Counted from the first letter of the stretch, positions 8,717-17,265 are shown. The stretch is 64,000 nt of DNA from Micromonospora okii (GCF_020884795.1 NZ_BBZF01000019.1:45673-109672), one strand, 5' to 3'. Numbers and translations: made by a program. The notes: generated by a model from the sequence alone, not told the origin.

Positions 8717-9646
8717 GTGACGACCGTCGACCTTCAGCCGGCGTTGACCGCCGAGGAGGAGGCGTTGCTGCCGTCGGAGTCCGACGTGCGGTTCTACGCC
8801 GAGCACGGCTGGTACCTGTCGAAGAAGCTGTTCACCGACGAGGAGGTGGACGCCCTCGTGGCGGCCACCGACCGGTACTACGACGGCGAGCGGGACCGCA
8901 CCCTGCCGGTGCGACCGCCGAAGCTGGCCTACTGGGACCCGTCGAAGGGCCCGGTGCAGCGGCACAACGACTACGTCCACTACGAGCACGACGGGATCGC
9001 CGCGATCCTGCGCAAGCCGCTGCTCGGGGCGGTCGCCGCCCGGCTCGCGCGGGCCGCCGAGATCCGGGTGTTCCAGTCCACGCTGATCTACAAGCCGCCG
9101 ATCTCGGGCGAGCCGTCGAACATCGTGCCCTGGCACTTCGACAAGCACTACTGGTCGTCCTCGTCGTCGGAGGACATGCTCACCGCGTTCATCCCCTTCC
9201 ACGACTGCGGCGAGGAGATGGGCACCATCACGATGGTCGACGGGTCGCACCGCTGGAAGGAGATCGGCGCAAACGACACCGTCGTGCGGCACTTCGCCGA
9301 GCGCGACCGCGACCAGCTCGAGGAGATGCTCGCGGAGAACGCGGCCCACAACGGCGCGGAGATCCGCAAGATCCCCGTGGTGATCCCCAAGGGACACGTG
9401 AACTTCCACCACTGCCGCACCTACCACGGCAGCGGCGCGAACGTCAGCGACCGCCCGCGCCGGGCGATCTCCCTGCACCTGCAGGACGGCGCGAACGCCT
9501 ACCGGGAGTTCCCGCTCTCCGACGGCACGCTCGCCGCGTACAACCACGACGTGCTGGTCCGCCGCACCGCCGACGGGCGGCCGGACTACGCCGACCCCGA
9601 CTACTGCCCGGTCATCTGGCGTGACCGGGCCCAGCAGGAAGGCTGA
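8717..9646 (+). CDS. Phytanoyl-CoA dioxygenase (PhyH) family Fe/2OG oxygenase
   Basis: About 309 aa with the double-stranded beta-helix pattern of PhyH-type oxygenases, which use Fe(II), O2 and 2-oxoglutarate for hydroxylation, epimerisation or halogenation-like steps. The HxD pair is in VPWHFDKHYW, and the distal His plus the 2OG-binding Arg are in CRTYHGSGANVSDRPRRAIS. An Asp is present in the HxD motif, so it should be a hydroxylase rather than a halogenase. The start is GTG 8717, with AGGGGG seven bases upstream; GTG 8711 overlapping the hmaS stop is an alternative. It is likely a tailoring enzyme of the cluster. Confidence 0.82.
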   Translation: MTTVDLQPALTAEEEALLPSESDVRFYAEHGWYLSKKLFTDEEVDALVAATDRYYDGERDRTLPVRPPKLAYWDPSKGPVQRHNDYVHYEHDGIAAILRKPLLGAVAARLARAAEIRVFQSTLIYKPPISGEPSNIVPWHFDKHYWSSSSSEDMLTAFIPFHDCGEEMGTITMVDGSHRWKEIGANDTVVRHFAERDRDQLEEMLAENAAHNGAEIRKIPVVIPKGHVNFHHCRTYHGSGANVSDRPRRAISLHLQDGANAYREFPLSDGTLAAYNHDVLVRRTADGRPDYADPDYCPVIWRDRAQQEG

Positions 9647-9649
9647 GAC

Positions 9650-10447
9650 ATGTCACGGTACGACTGGGGCAGGACGCACCCGGGCATCGAGCGGCTGGAG
9701 CGGGCGGTGACCGACCGCCGCGACGTGGTGGTCACGCACCCCCTCTACGCCAACCTGGACACCCACGAGGCGCTGGTCACCTTCATGGAGCACCACGTCT
9801 TCGCGGTCTGGGACTTCATGTCCCTGCTGAAGTCGCTGCAACGGCAGCTCACCTGCGTGTCGGTGCCGTGGATTCCCACCGGGCCGACCGGCAGCCGCCG
9901 GCTGATCAACGACATCGTGATGGTCGAGGAGAGCGACGAGCTCGGCGAGGGCTACATCAGCCACTTCGAGCTGTACGTGCAGGGCATGCGGGAGGCCGGC
10001 GCCGACACCTCGGCCGTGGACGCGCTGATCGACCTGCTGCGCTCCGGCGAGCCGGTGGCCGGGGCGCTGGAGAAGGCGGGCGTGCCCGCCCCGTCGGCGG
10101 CGTTCGCCGGCACCACCTGGAAGATCATCGAGTCCACCCCGGTGCACTGCCAGGCGGCGGCTTTCGCGTTCGGCCGCGAGGACCTGATCCCCGACATGTT
10201 CGCGCAGGTCGTCGCCGTCAACGAGCGCAGCCGGAAGCTGAACACGTTCGTCGACTACCTGGAGCGGCACATCGAGGTCGACGGGGAGCAGCACACCCCG
10301 ATGGCCATGCAGATGCTCGCCGACCTGTGCGGCGACGACGACGCCAAGTGGCAGGAGTGCGCCGACACGGTCAACCTGGCGCTCGCCGCGCGGGCGAGGC
10401 TCTGGGACGACATCCTCGACGCGATCAGAGAGGGTCGCCCGGCGTGA
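9650..10447 (+). CDS. DUF3050 family protein, heme-oxygenase-like fold (possible diiron oxidase)
   Basis: 265 aa, recognisable as DUF3050 by MEHHVFAVWDFMSLLK near residue 45, INDIVMVEESDE...SHFELY near 90-110, and a late YLERHIEVDGEQH. The His and Glu residues in these three helices are placed like the metal ligands of heme-oxygenase-like diiron oxidases. From memory, this family is grouped with the heme-oxygenase-like clan, in which several members are N-oxygenases or decarboxylating oxidases; DUF3050 itself has no function known to me. The ATG at 9650 has GGAAGG upstream. Its stop overlaps the next gene (GTGA). In this context it may oxidise an amino acid or a carrier-bound intermediate. 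Confidence 0.8.
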   Translation: MSRYDWGRTHPGIERLERAVTDRRDVVVTHPLYANLDTHEALVTFMEHHVFAVWDFMSLLKSLQRQLTCVSVPWIPTGPTGSRRLINDIVMVEESDELGEGYISHFELYVQGMREAGADTSAVDALIDLLRSGEPVAGALEKAGVPAPSAAFAGTTWKIIESTPVHCQAAAFAFGREDLIPDMFAQVVAVNERSRKLNTFVDYLERHIEVDGEQHTPMAMQMLADLCGDDDAKWQECADTVNLALAARARLWDDILDAIREGRPA

Positions 10448-11415
10448 TCCGATCCGATCCCGTCCGGCTGTACCGGACGGTGCGGCTGATCCGCCGGTTC
10501 GAGGAACGGGCGCTCGACCTGGTGCGCTCGGGTGCGATCGTCGGCGGCATCCACCCGTACCTCGGTCAGGAGGGGATCGCCGCCGGGGTCTGCGCGGCGC
10601 TGCGCGACGACGACCTGGTGACCGGCACCCACCGGGGGCACGGCCACGTGCTCGCCAAGGGCGCCGACCCGGCCCGCATGCTCGCCGAGCTGCTGGGCCG
10701 GGTCACCGGGCTCAACCGGGGCCGGGGCGGGTCGATGCACGCCGCCGACTTCGGCATCGGGGTGCTCGGCGCGAACGCCATCGTCGGGGCGGCCGGCGCG
10801 ATCCTCACCGGGGCGGTGTGGGCGCGCCGGCGGCGCGGCGACGACCTCGTCGGGGCCACGTTCTTCGGCGACGGCGCGGTCAACGAGGGGATGCTGCTGG
10901 AGGCGTTCAACCTGGCGGCGCTCTGGCGGGTGCCGGTGCTGTTCGTCTGCGAGAACAACGGCTACGCCACCACCATGCCGGTCGACGGCGCGGTGGCCGG
11001 CACGATCCCCGGCCGGGCCGAGGCGTTCGGCATGCAGGCCGCCGTCGTCGACGGCCAGGACCCCGAGGCGGTACGCGTCGCCGCGGCCGCCGCCATCGCC
11101 CGGATGCGCGCCGGCGGCGGCCCCGAGCTGATCGAGGCACGCACCTACCGCTTCGACGCCCACCACACCTTCGAGCACGTGGTACGCCTCGACTACCGCG
11201 CCCCGGAGGAGGTGGCCGTCGGCCGCTCCCGCGACCCGGTGGAGATCGCCGGTGGCCGGCTCGGCGACGCCGACCGCGCCGCCGTCGACGCCGAGGTCGA
11301 GGCCACCCTCGACGCGGCCGTGGAGTTCGCCCTGGCCAGCCCCGAGCCCGAGCCGGCCGGCGCGCTGGAGCACCTGTACGCCAGCGGGCTGGTCGCCCGG
11401 ACGGGAGACGCCTGA
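10444..11415 (+). CDS. Thiamine-diphosphate E1 component, alpha subunit
   Basis: 323 aa, pyruvate/acetoin dehydrogenase E1-alpha type. It shows the HRGHGH motif near residue 57, GRGGSMH near 96, and the ThDP-binding GDGAVNEG...CENNGYA around 145-180. With the beta subunit encoded next it should form an alpha2beta2 ThDP enzyme that decarboxylates a 2-oxoacid. There is no E2 or E3 gene in the cluster, so the acyl group may be released, passed to a shared E2, or transferred to a carbonyl acceptor as an acyloin. 4-Hydroxyphenylglyoxylate made by HmaS plus Hmo is an attractive but unproven substrate. The GTG at 10444 overlaps the upstream stop. Confidence 0.85.
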   Translation: MIRSDPVRLYRTVRLIRRFEERALDLVRSGAIVGGIHPYLGQEGIAAGVCAALRDDDLVTGTHRGHGHVLAKGADPARMLAELLGRVTGLNRGRGGSMHAADFGIGVLGANAIVGAAGAILTGAVWARRRRGDDLVGATFFGDGAVNEGMLLEAFNLAALWRVPVLFVCENNGYATTMPVDGAVAGTIPGRAEAFGMQAAVVDGQDPEAVRVAAAAAIARMRAGGGPELIEARTYRFDAHHTFEHVVRLDYRAPEEVAVGRSRDPVEIAGGRLGDADRAAVDAEVEATLDAAVEFALASPEPEPAGALEHLYASGLVARTGDA

Positions 11416-12386
11416 TGCCACGGCTGTCCTACCGCAAGGCGCTCACCCGGGCGCTCGCCGACGAGATGACCCGCGACGAGTCGGTCTTCCTGCTCGGCGA
11501 GGACATCCGGGTGGCCGCCTCGAACGTCACCGCCGGGCTGCTGAAGAAGTTCGGGCCGGAGCGGGTGATCGACACCCCGCTGTCGGAGCAGGCGTTCACC
11601 AGCTTCGCCACCGGCGCGGCCCTGGCCGGGCTGCGCCCGGTGGTGGAGTTCCAGATCCCCTCGCTGCTGTTCCTGGTCTTCGAGCAGATCGTCAACCACG
11701 CGCACAAGTTCCCGCTGATGACCGGCGGGCAGTGCGAGGTGCCGGTCACCTACCTGGTCCCCGGCTCCGGGTCGCGGACCGGGTGGGCGGGGCAGCACTC
11801 CGACCACCCGTACGGCCTCTTCGCCCACGTCGGGGTGACCACCGTCGTGCCGGCCACCCCGGCCGACGCGTACGGGCTGCTGGTCTCGGCCATCCGGCAC
11901 GTCGACCCGGTGGTGGTCTTCGCGCCGGCCGGGGCGATGGACGTGCGCGCCGACGTGGACTTCGCCGCCCTGGCCCCGGTGCCGATCGGGAAGGGGCGGG
12001 TGCACCGCGCCGGCACCGACGTGACGGTGGTCGCGGTGGGGCACCTGGTGCACGACGCGCTCGCCGTGGCCGACGAGCTGGCCGGGCAGGCGTCCGTGGA
12101 GGTCTTCGACCCCCGCACGCTGTACCCGTTCGACTGGGACGGGCTCGTCGAGTCCGTTTCCCGCACCGGCCGGCTGGTGGTCATCGACGACTCCAATCGG
12201 TCCTGCGGCATCGCCGGGGAGATCATCGCGACCGTGGTCGAACGGGTGCGGCTGCTCGCGCCGCCGGCCCGGGTGACCCGCCCCGACGGCGCGGTGTTGC
12301 CCTTCGCCCCGGCGCTGGACCGGGCCGTGCAGCCCGGCCGCGAGCAGCTCCGCACCGCCATCCAACTCACCCTCAAGGAGGGATGA
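11415..12386 (+). CDS. Thiamine-diphosphate E1 component, beta subunit
   Basis: 323 aa, transketolase-type pyrimidine-binding domain followed by the C-terminal transketolase domain. It starts SYRKALTRALADEMTRD, with GEDI near residue 33, TPLSEQAF and EFQIPSL in the N-terminal half, and DPRTLYPFDW in the C-terminal domain, all typical of E1 beta. The ATG at 11415 overlaps the E1 alpha stop. Together with E1 alpha it resembles PglB/PglC, the E1-like pair of phenylglycine biosynthesis, although here the classical HmaS/Hmo/HpgT route to Hpg is also present. It overlaps the next gene, so the three are one transcript. Confidence 0.85.
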   Translation: MPRLSYRKALTRALADEMTRDESVFLLGEDIRVAASNVTAGLLKKFGPERVIDTPLSEQAFTSFATGAALAGLRPVVEFQIPSLLFLVFEQIVNHAHKFPLMTGGQCEVPVTYLVPGSGSRTGWAGQHSDHPYGLFAHVGVTTVVPATPADAYGLLVSAIRHVDPVVVFAPAGAMDVRADVDFAALAPVPIGKGRVHRAGTDVTVVAVGHLVHDALAVADELAGQASVEVFDPRTLYPFDWDGLVESVSRTGRLVVIDDSNRSCGIAGEIIATVVERVRLLAPPARVTRPDGAVLPFAPALDRAVQPGREQLRTAIQLTLKEG

Positions 12387-13744
12387 TGATCGACCCGAAC
12401 TACCCCTGGCCCCCGCTGGACCAGGCGTGGAACGACCTGCCGGAGTCGGCCCGCACGCAGATGGTGGCCGCCGGGGCCGCCGCCTGGAAGGAGGTCTTCT
12501 ACGGCTGCGCCACGTACAACCAGACGTGGCGGCTGGCCCGCCCGCCGGTGATGCCGGCGGACGCCTTCCGGGAGCTGAACGAGGTCTGCGACCGGCTCGC
12601 CCAGCTCATCCTGGAGTCGTGCCGGCGGCGTGCCCGCACGGCCGGGGAGCTGACCCGGCTGCTCGGCGTGCCGGCGGAGGAGACGAAGCTGCTCGACGTT
12701 GACGAGGAGCTCTCCGAGGCGCTGCTGGCCGCGTACCGGCCCGACGTGCTGATCTCCGGCGGCGTGCCGAAGTTCGTCGAGTACAACATCGACAGCAGCC
12801 TCGGCGGCGGCTTCGACGCCGACACGGTCGTCTACCGGTACGCGAACATCTACGCCGAGAAGGGCATCCTCGACGGGCTGCCGGTGCGGCCCGCCCCGTC
12901 CCTGCTGGACCAGCGGTTCGTGGCTATCCGGGACGAGCTGGGCCTGGCCGACGGGGCGCGGGTGGCGCTGCTGCTCGACTTCGACGCCGACTACCCCGGC
13001 CTGGAGACCCCGGACTTCTTCATCGGCATCCTCTCGCCGCTGGCCGACCGGGCCCGCCACTTCGGCATCGACCTGGTCATCGCCCAGCTCAAGCTGGCGA
13101 CGCTGGACGAGCAGAACCGGCTCGTCGTCGACGGCGCCCCGGTGGACGCGCTGTTCCGGCTCTTCGTGCCCAACCGGGTGCACCCCAGCGCCGGCCTGGA
13201 CGCCGTGGCCGGGGCGCTGGCCGCCGGCACCCTGCCGATGTTCGTCAGCACCGCCGCCTGGCTGCTCGGCAACAAGATCAACTTCGCCTGGCTCTGGGAG
13301 GACGTCGACACCCTGCCCGAGGCCGACCAGGCGCTGATCCGCCGGTACGTGCCGCGCACCAGCGCGCTCACCGCCGCCGAGCTGCCCCGGGCCCTGGCCG
13401 ACCGGCACGACCTGGTCGCCAAGCCCGCCGACGGCTCCGCCGGCATTGGCGTGCTGCTCGGCCGGGAGACCAGCGAGCAGGCGTGGGAGGAGGGGCTGCG
13501 CGCCGCCATCGACGAGGGCGGCTACATCCTCCAGGAGTACATGCCGGCCGACCGGGTCGCCATGGACTTCGTGCGGATGGAGACGGGGGAGACGGTCACC
13601 GCCGACGTCCCGTACAGCCTCGCGCCGTACCTGTTCGGCCGGACCGGCTCCGGCGCGCTGGCCCGGGTCGGCTTCCCCGGCTGCGAGAGCGTGCTCAACC
13701 TCGCCCGCGGCGTCCTGCTGACGGGCATCCTCCTCACGGACTGA
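12383..13744 (+). CDS. Putative ATP-grasp ligase (glutathionylspermidine-synthase-like)
   Basis: About 453 aa. I do not recognise a close family, but the C-terminal half has ATP-grasp features: LVAKPADGSAGIGVLLG near residue 345 (Lys plus Gly-rich loop), YILQEYMPADRVAMDF near 385, and an upstream VEYNIDSSLGG with an acidic/Asn pair. These suggest ATP-dependent carboxylate-amine ligation, i.e. amide formation without an NRPS. The start is ATG 12383 or the adjacent ATG 12386; both overlap the E1 beta stop, and AAGGAGGG is upstream. It is the last gene of the left-arm operon and is followed by strong hairpins. The fold assignment is tentative. Confidence 0.65.
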   Translation: MMIDPNYPWPPLDQAWNDLPESARTQMVAAGAAAWKEVFYGCATYNQTWRLARPPVMPADAFRELNEVCDRLAQLILESCRRRARTAGELTRLLGVPAEETKLLDVDEELSEALLAAYRPDVLISGGVPKFVEYNIDSSLGGGFDADTVVYRYANIYAEKGILDGLPVRPAPSLLDQRFVAIRDELGLADGARVALLLDFDADYPGLETPDFFIGILSPLADRARHFGIDLVIAQLKLATLDEQNRLVVDGAPVDALFRLFVPNRVHPSAGLDAVAGALAAGTLPMFVSTAAWLLGNKINFAWLWEDVDTLPEADQALIRRYVPRTSALTAAELPRALADRHDLVAKPADGSAGIGVLLGRETSEQAWEEGLRAAIDEGGYILQEYMPADRVAMDFVRMETGETVTADVPYSLAPYLFGRTGSGALARVGFPGCESVLNLARGVLLTGILLTD

Positions 13745-13752
13745 CCCACGCC

Positions 13753-13782
13753 GCCGGCCACCCGCCGCAGCGGGTGGCCGGC
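13753..13782 (+). terminator. Perfect hairpin after the left-arm operon
   Basis: A 13-bp perfect inverted repeat (GCCGGCCACCCGC and its complement) around a CGCA tetraloop, directly after the ATP-grasp gene. No T-tract follows, which is normal for high-GC actinobacteria. Confidence 0.7.
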
Positions 13783-13783
13783 C

Positions 13784-13852
13784 CCGTGATCGTCTGCGGG
13801 AGGGTGAGAGGACTCGCCGAGGGGCGTCTCACTTCTGGTCAGACGATCACGG
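13784..13852. terminator. Long nested inverted repeat, bidirectional terminator candidate
   Basis: Outer arms CCGTGATCGTCTG (13784-13796) and CAGACGATCACGG (13840-13852) are perfectly complementary. Inside them lies GTGAGA (13804-13809) paired with TCTCAC (13827-13832). The right arm overlaps the end of the convergent SGNH hydrolase gene, so it can terminate both transcripts. Confidence 0.65.
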
Positions 13853-14542
13853 CGCGGCGGCCCCGCGCGCCGCCAGGTGGGCGCCGAGGCGGCGGATCGT
13901 CTCGGCGGCGGCGATGGCGTCGCTGCGGGCGCTGCCGTGCCGCCCGTCGCCGCTGTAGAGCCCCGCCTCGGCCACCGCCGGGTGGTCGGTCAGGTGCACG
14001 TGCAGGGTGCCCAGCCGCGCGCCCAGCACCCGGGTGTGCGCCGCCAGCCTGCGCATCCGCTCGCCCAGGGCCGCGCGCAGCCGCTCCGGCACCGCCGGGC
14101 TGTGCGACACGTCGAACATCCCCACCGTGACCACGTCCGCCCCGGCGGCCTGAAGACCGGTCACCATCGCGGCCAGCTCGGCGTCGACGGCGTCGGCGTC
14201 GTACGCCTGCCGGAACGCGTCGTTGCCGCCGCACACCACCAGCGCCAGGTCCGGGCCGAACTCCACCGCCGGGCCGAGCTGCGTCGCCCGCACCTCGTGC
14301 GCCCGCAGCCCGCGCAACCCCAGATTGAGGTACGCCAGCCCGGGGCGGGCCGCGTCCAGCTCGGCGGCGATCCGGTCGGCCCACTGCACGTCCGGGTACC
14401 CGTCGATCGGCTCGCACAGCCCCTCGGCGACGCTGTCGCCCAGCACCACGAACCGCCGCCACGGGTGACCGGCCAGCAGCCGCGCGCTCTCGCCCGCCCG
14501 CAGGCAGTGCGGATCGGTCGCCTCGGTCAGGGTCGATGCCAT
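13847..14542 (-). CDS. SGNH/GDSL-family hydrolase, cytoplasmic
   Basis: About 231 aa lipase/esterase of the SGNH fold. FVVLGDSVAEG near residue 31 holds the nucleophilic Ser (block I), NLGLRG is block II, VVCGGNDAF is block III, and a C-terminal YSGDGRHGS takes the place of the usual DGxHP block with the catalytic His. No signal peptide is visible. I chose ATG 14542 because upstream sequence has no homology features; an in-frame GTG-type start at 14581 is possible. It is convergent with the cluster operon and probably not part of it, although an esterase role cannot be excluded. Confidence 0.8.
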   Translation of the reverse strand: MASTLTEATDPHCLRAGESARLLAGHPWRRFVVLGDSVAEGLCEPIDGYPDVQWADRIAAELDAARPGLAYLNLGLRGLRAHEVRATQLGPAVEFGPDLALVVCGGNDAFRQAYDADAVDAELAAMVTGLQAAGADVVTVGMFDVSHSPAVPERLRAALGERMRRLAAHTRVLGARLGTLHVHLTDHPAVAEAGLYSGDGRHGSARSDAIAAAETIRRLGAHLAARGAAAP

Positions 14543-14552
14543 GATCGGCACG

Positions 14553-15119
14553 CTAGCCGACCCCGCCCCGCCCGTCGACACCCCGGCCCTCGGCCGGGGG
14601 CGGGGCGGCCGGCCGCCGACGGGCCAGCTCCGCGCGCAGGCGGCCCACCCCGGGGGTCACCCCGGCCACGGGCACCCGTATCTCCCGGGGCCCCCGGGCC
14701 CGCGCCATGCCCGACCGGTCGGCCCGAATCCACTCCCACCGCCGCAGGGGCGGCCGGACCCGGTCCAGGTCGATCAGCTCGAGGACGAGGACGGGGTTGA
14801 GCCGACCGCGCACCTGCGCGACCGCCACGTTGTCCCAGTCGATCGCCACCTCACCGCCGCCGGGATGGGTCAGCACGATCCCCCGATCGGTCAGCACCAG
14901 CGGCAGGCCCGCCTGCCGTTGTGCCAACCAGATCAGGAGCATCGGGGCCAGGAGGGCCGGAAGCAGGCTGGACACGTCGTACCAGGCCCGGCCGAAGACG
15001 ACCACCCGGACCAGATAGACCACCGCCAGCGCCGCCGTCACCGTGACGGTGGCGCCCAGCACCGCCCTGGGCGTCGTCCGCCGGAACCGGAAACCGTCCG
15101 ATGTGGATTGCTGGCCCAT
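14553..15119 (-). CDS. Membrane protein with PH-like domain, unknown function
   Basis: 188 aa. Two hydrophobic stretches near residues 20-41 and 50-66 should span the membrane. They are followed by LVLTDRGIVLTHPGGGEVAIDW, with the look of a bacterial PH-like domain of the kind found in many actinobacterial two-TM proteins. The C-terminus is Pro/Arg-rich. Its stop lies 10 bp upstream of the SGNH hydrolase start, so the two may be co-transcribed. No function can be assigned. Confidence 0.65.
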   Translation of the reverse strand: MGQQSTSDGFRFRRTTPRAVLGATVTVTAALAVVYLVRVVVFGRAWYDVSSLLPALLAPMLLIWLAQRQAGLPLVLTDRGIVLTHPGGGEVAIDWDNVAVAQVRGRLNPVLVLELIDLDRVRPPLRRWEWIRADRSGMARARGPREIRVPVAGVTPGVGRLRAELARRRPAAPPPAEGRGVDGRGGVG

Positions 15120-15182
15120 CCGGCCCTGGTTCCCGCTTCGGCCCCGTCGACAAACGCCCAGGACGGGCGGGAGTCCTCCGGG

Positions 15183-15752
15183 TCAGCGCGCGGGCCAGTT
15201 GCGCAGCAGGGCGTCGAGGGCGTCCAGGATCCGGGTCCAGGTCTCCTGCGTGTCGGGGGCGCTGTGGCTGAACCCGCCGCTCAGCTCCAGGCTGACGTAG
15301 CCGTGGAAGACGCTGCCCAGCAGTCGTACCGCGTGCGTCTGGTCCGGCTCCGTCAGGTCGTACCCGCGCAGGACCGCCCGCGCCATCTGCGCGTGCCGGA
15401 CGCCGGCGCTGGTCGCCGCCGTCTGCGCGTCGAGCCGGAGCTGGGCGGCGGCGTAGCGGCCGGGGTGCTCCCGGGCGTAGTCGCGGTAGACGTCGCCGAA
15501 GGCGGCCAGCGCGTCCCTGCCGGCCCGCCCGGCCAGCGCGGCGGCGACCCGGTCGGCCATCTCCGCCAGGGCCAGCAGGGCGATCCTGGTCCTGAGGTCC
15601 TGCGAGCCGCCCAGGTGCGAGTACAGGCTCGCGACCTTGACGTCGAACCGCCGGGCCAGCGCCGAGACGGTCACCTGGTCGAAGCCGACCTCGTCGGCCA
15701 GCTCCGCGCCCGCCCGGGTCAGTCGCTCCGGGGTCAGTCCCACCCGTGCCAC
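15183..15752 (-). CDS. TetR-family transcriptional regulator
   Basis: 189 aa. The N-terminal helix-turn-helix covers LTRAGAELADEVGFDQVTVSALARRFDVKVASLYSHL-type residues 8-50, followed by a ligand-binding helical domain of the TetR/WHG type. It is divergent from the FBP gene, with a 9-bp-arm palindrome at 15787-15809 in the 71-bp intergenic space, so it most likely represses itself and its neighbour. Whether it also governs the surrounding biosynthetic genes is unknown. Confidence 0.9.
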   Translation of the reverse strand: MARVGLTPERLTRAGAELADEVGFDQVTVSALARRFDVKVASLYSHLGGSQDLRTRIALLALAEMADRVAAALAGRAGRDALAAFGDVYRDYAREHPGRYAAAQLRLDAQTAATSAGVRHAQMARAVLRGYDLTEPDQTHAVRLLGSVFHGYVSLELSGGFSHSAPDTQETWTRILDALDALLRNWPAR

Positions 15753-15786
15753 GGCCCTCCCTTTCTCGACCGAAACCGATTATGCG

Positions 15787-15809
15787 TTTGCCTAACACCT
15801 TTAGGCAAA
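15787..15809. promoter_or_regulatory. TetR operator palindrome
   Basis: Perfect inverted repeat TTTGCCTAA - 5 bases - TTAGGCAAA in the intergenic region between the divergent TetR and FBP genes. Size, symmetry, AT-content and position are those of a TetR-family operator overlapping both promoters. The palindrome ends 14 bases before the FBP start codon. Confidence 0.85.
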
Positions 15810-15823
15810 TTAGCGTGCCGGTT

Positions 15824-16315
15824 ATGAAGCAACTGACCGAGCAGGAGCTCCGCGCGGCCTTCGTCAACTGCACCAAGGGGGAGACGAAGCGCCTCTTCGT
15901 CCCGCGCGACCTGGCCGACCGCCCCTGGGACGACCTGGACTACCTGGGCTGGCGCGATCCGCAGGCCCCCGAGCGCGCCTACCTCGTCACCGCGCCGGAC
16001 GGCCATCCGAGGGGCCTCGCCCTGCGCTGCCCCACCCCGAGCGCCCAGCAGCCCCGGCGCAACATGTGCTCGATGTGCCTCACCACCCCCGCGGACGGGG
16101 TCGCCCTGATGGTGGCCCGCAAGGCGGGCAAGGCCGGGCAGCAGGGCAACTCCGTGGGCACCTACATCTGCGCCGACCTGGCCTGCTCGCTGTACCTGCG
16201 GGGGCGGAAGGACCCGGGACCCGGCGCGCGCATGCAGGAGTCGCTCACGCTGGAGGAGAAAATCGACCGTACGGTGGCCAACCTCGTCGCGTTCCTCGAC
16301 CGGGTCACCGCGTGA
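15824..16315 (+). CDS. FBP-domain (EF-G-binding, FusB-like) zinc protein
   Basis: 163 aa protein of the FBP family, related to FusB/FusC, which bind translation elongation factor G and help release it from stalled ribosomes. Cys82, Cys85 (CSMC), Cys116 and Cys121 form a treble-clef zinc site, as expected. The sequence GLALRCPTPSA...RRNMCSMCL is typical of the actinobacterial group. ATG 15824 is chosen because upstream in-frame codons run through the operator palindrome. It is probably controlled by the divergent TetR protein. Confidence 0.85.
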   Translation: MKQLTEQELRAAFVNCTKGETKRLFVPRDLADRPWDDLDYLGWRDPQAPERAYLVTAPDGHPRGLALRCPTPSAQQPRRNMCSMCLTTPADGVALMVARKAGKAGQQGNSVGTYICADLACSLYLRGRKDPGPGARMQESLTLEEKIDRTVANLVAFLDRVTA

Positions 16316-16366
16316 GGCGCGCCTAGGGCGGGACGGTCTCTGCGCAGCGCCGGAGCCGGGGAAGCC

Positions 16367-17086
16367 TCAGCGGAACCGGTCGACGGTGACGGGGATCATC
16401 CCCTGCTGCCGCATCTGCGTCGTCAGGCCGCGCAGCAGCACGCCGACCGCCTCGTCGTGCTCCGTCACCAGGTCGCAGGTCACGTCCAGCGCCCAGCCGG
16501 CGCCCGCGGCGACCCGGCGCAGGTCCCAGCGGAAGACGTCGCCGGAGACCTGGCGGCGCACCGAGCCCAGGATGCGCGTCCCGGGATCCGCGAGGTCGCC
16601 GGTGACCGGCATCTGCCACGCCTCGCTGAGTGCCGCGAGGCCGTCGGGGGGCAACTCGTCGGTGAAGAGGATCCGGTAGACGCGCGTCTCGCGGAATCCC
16701 GGCGTGGCCTCGGGCCCGCTGAGCCGCAACGGCGGCGGCTGTGCGGGCGGGGTGCCGAAGCACGCCCGCAGCGCGGCCTCGCCCGGCAGGTCGGCACCGC
16801 AGAGGTCGCGATAGAGCGTCGCCGCCGCTGTCCGGCCGACGGGCGTCACCCGGGCCCGCAGCGCGGTGTCGACGCGTAGGCGTCGACTGGTGGCCGACGC
16901 GTCGCGCCACTGGCCCTCCGACCGGCTCCAGCCGCCGCTCACCAGCCCGGCAGCGGCGTGGTCCGCCGCGAGCAGGAACTCCTCGACCAGCAGCCCCTCC
17001 GGCGCGCCGGTGCCGTCGTGGACCACGTAGTAGTGCAGCGCAGGGGAGGGGTCGACCGCCTGCCGCGCAAGAGAAGCCCTCGTCAC
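16367..17086 (-). CDS. Hypothetical protein, 239 aa
   Basis: I do not recognise this protein. It is soluble, with no signal peptide, has good codon-position bias, and contains VYRILFTDELPPDGLAALSEAW and a late LLRGLTTQMRQQGMIPV. The start codon is GTG at 17086 (VTRASLARQ); internal starts are possible. It is convergent with the FBP gene, with about 50 bp between the stops. Nothing in its surroundings suggests a role. Confidence 0.6.
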   Translation of the reverse strand: MTRASLARQAVDPSPALHYYVVHDGTGAPEGLLVEEFLLAADHAAAGLVSGGWSRSEGQWRDASATSRRLRVDTALRARVTPVGRTAAATLYRDLCGADLPGEAALRACFGTPPAQPPPLRLSGPEATPGFRETRVYRILFTDELPPDGLAALSEAWQMPVTGDLADPGTRILGSVRRQVSGDVFRWDLRRVAAGAGWALDVTCDLVTEHDEAVGVLLRGLTTQMRQQGMIPVTVDRFR

Positions 17087-17265
17087 CCGTGAATTCTCCG
17101 ACGGAATGACGCGCTGCCGCCCGTGGCTCGCGGGAGGCCCGGTGGCTGCCGCTCACTCCGCCGTGAAGCCTCCGCCCCTGATCGCTTGCGGATTGCCGAG
17201 ACGACACGCCGAGCCGGCTCGCCGAAGACAGCAGACGATCATGACGGGCCGCCGCGCGGCGTCGG

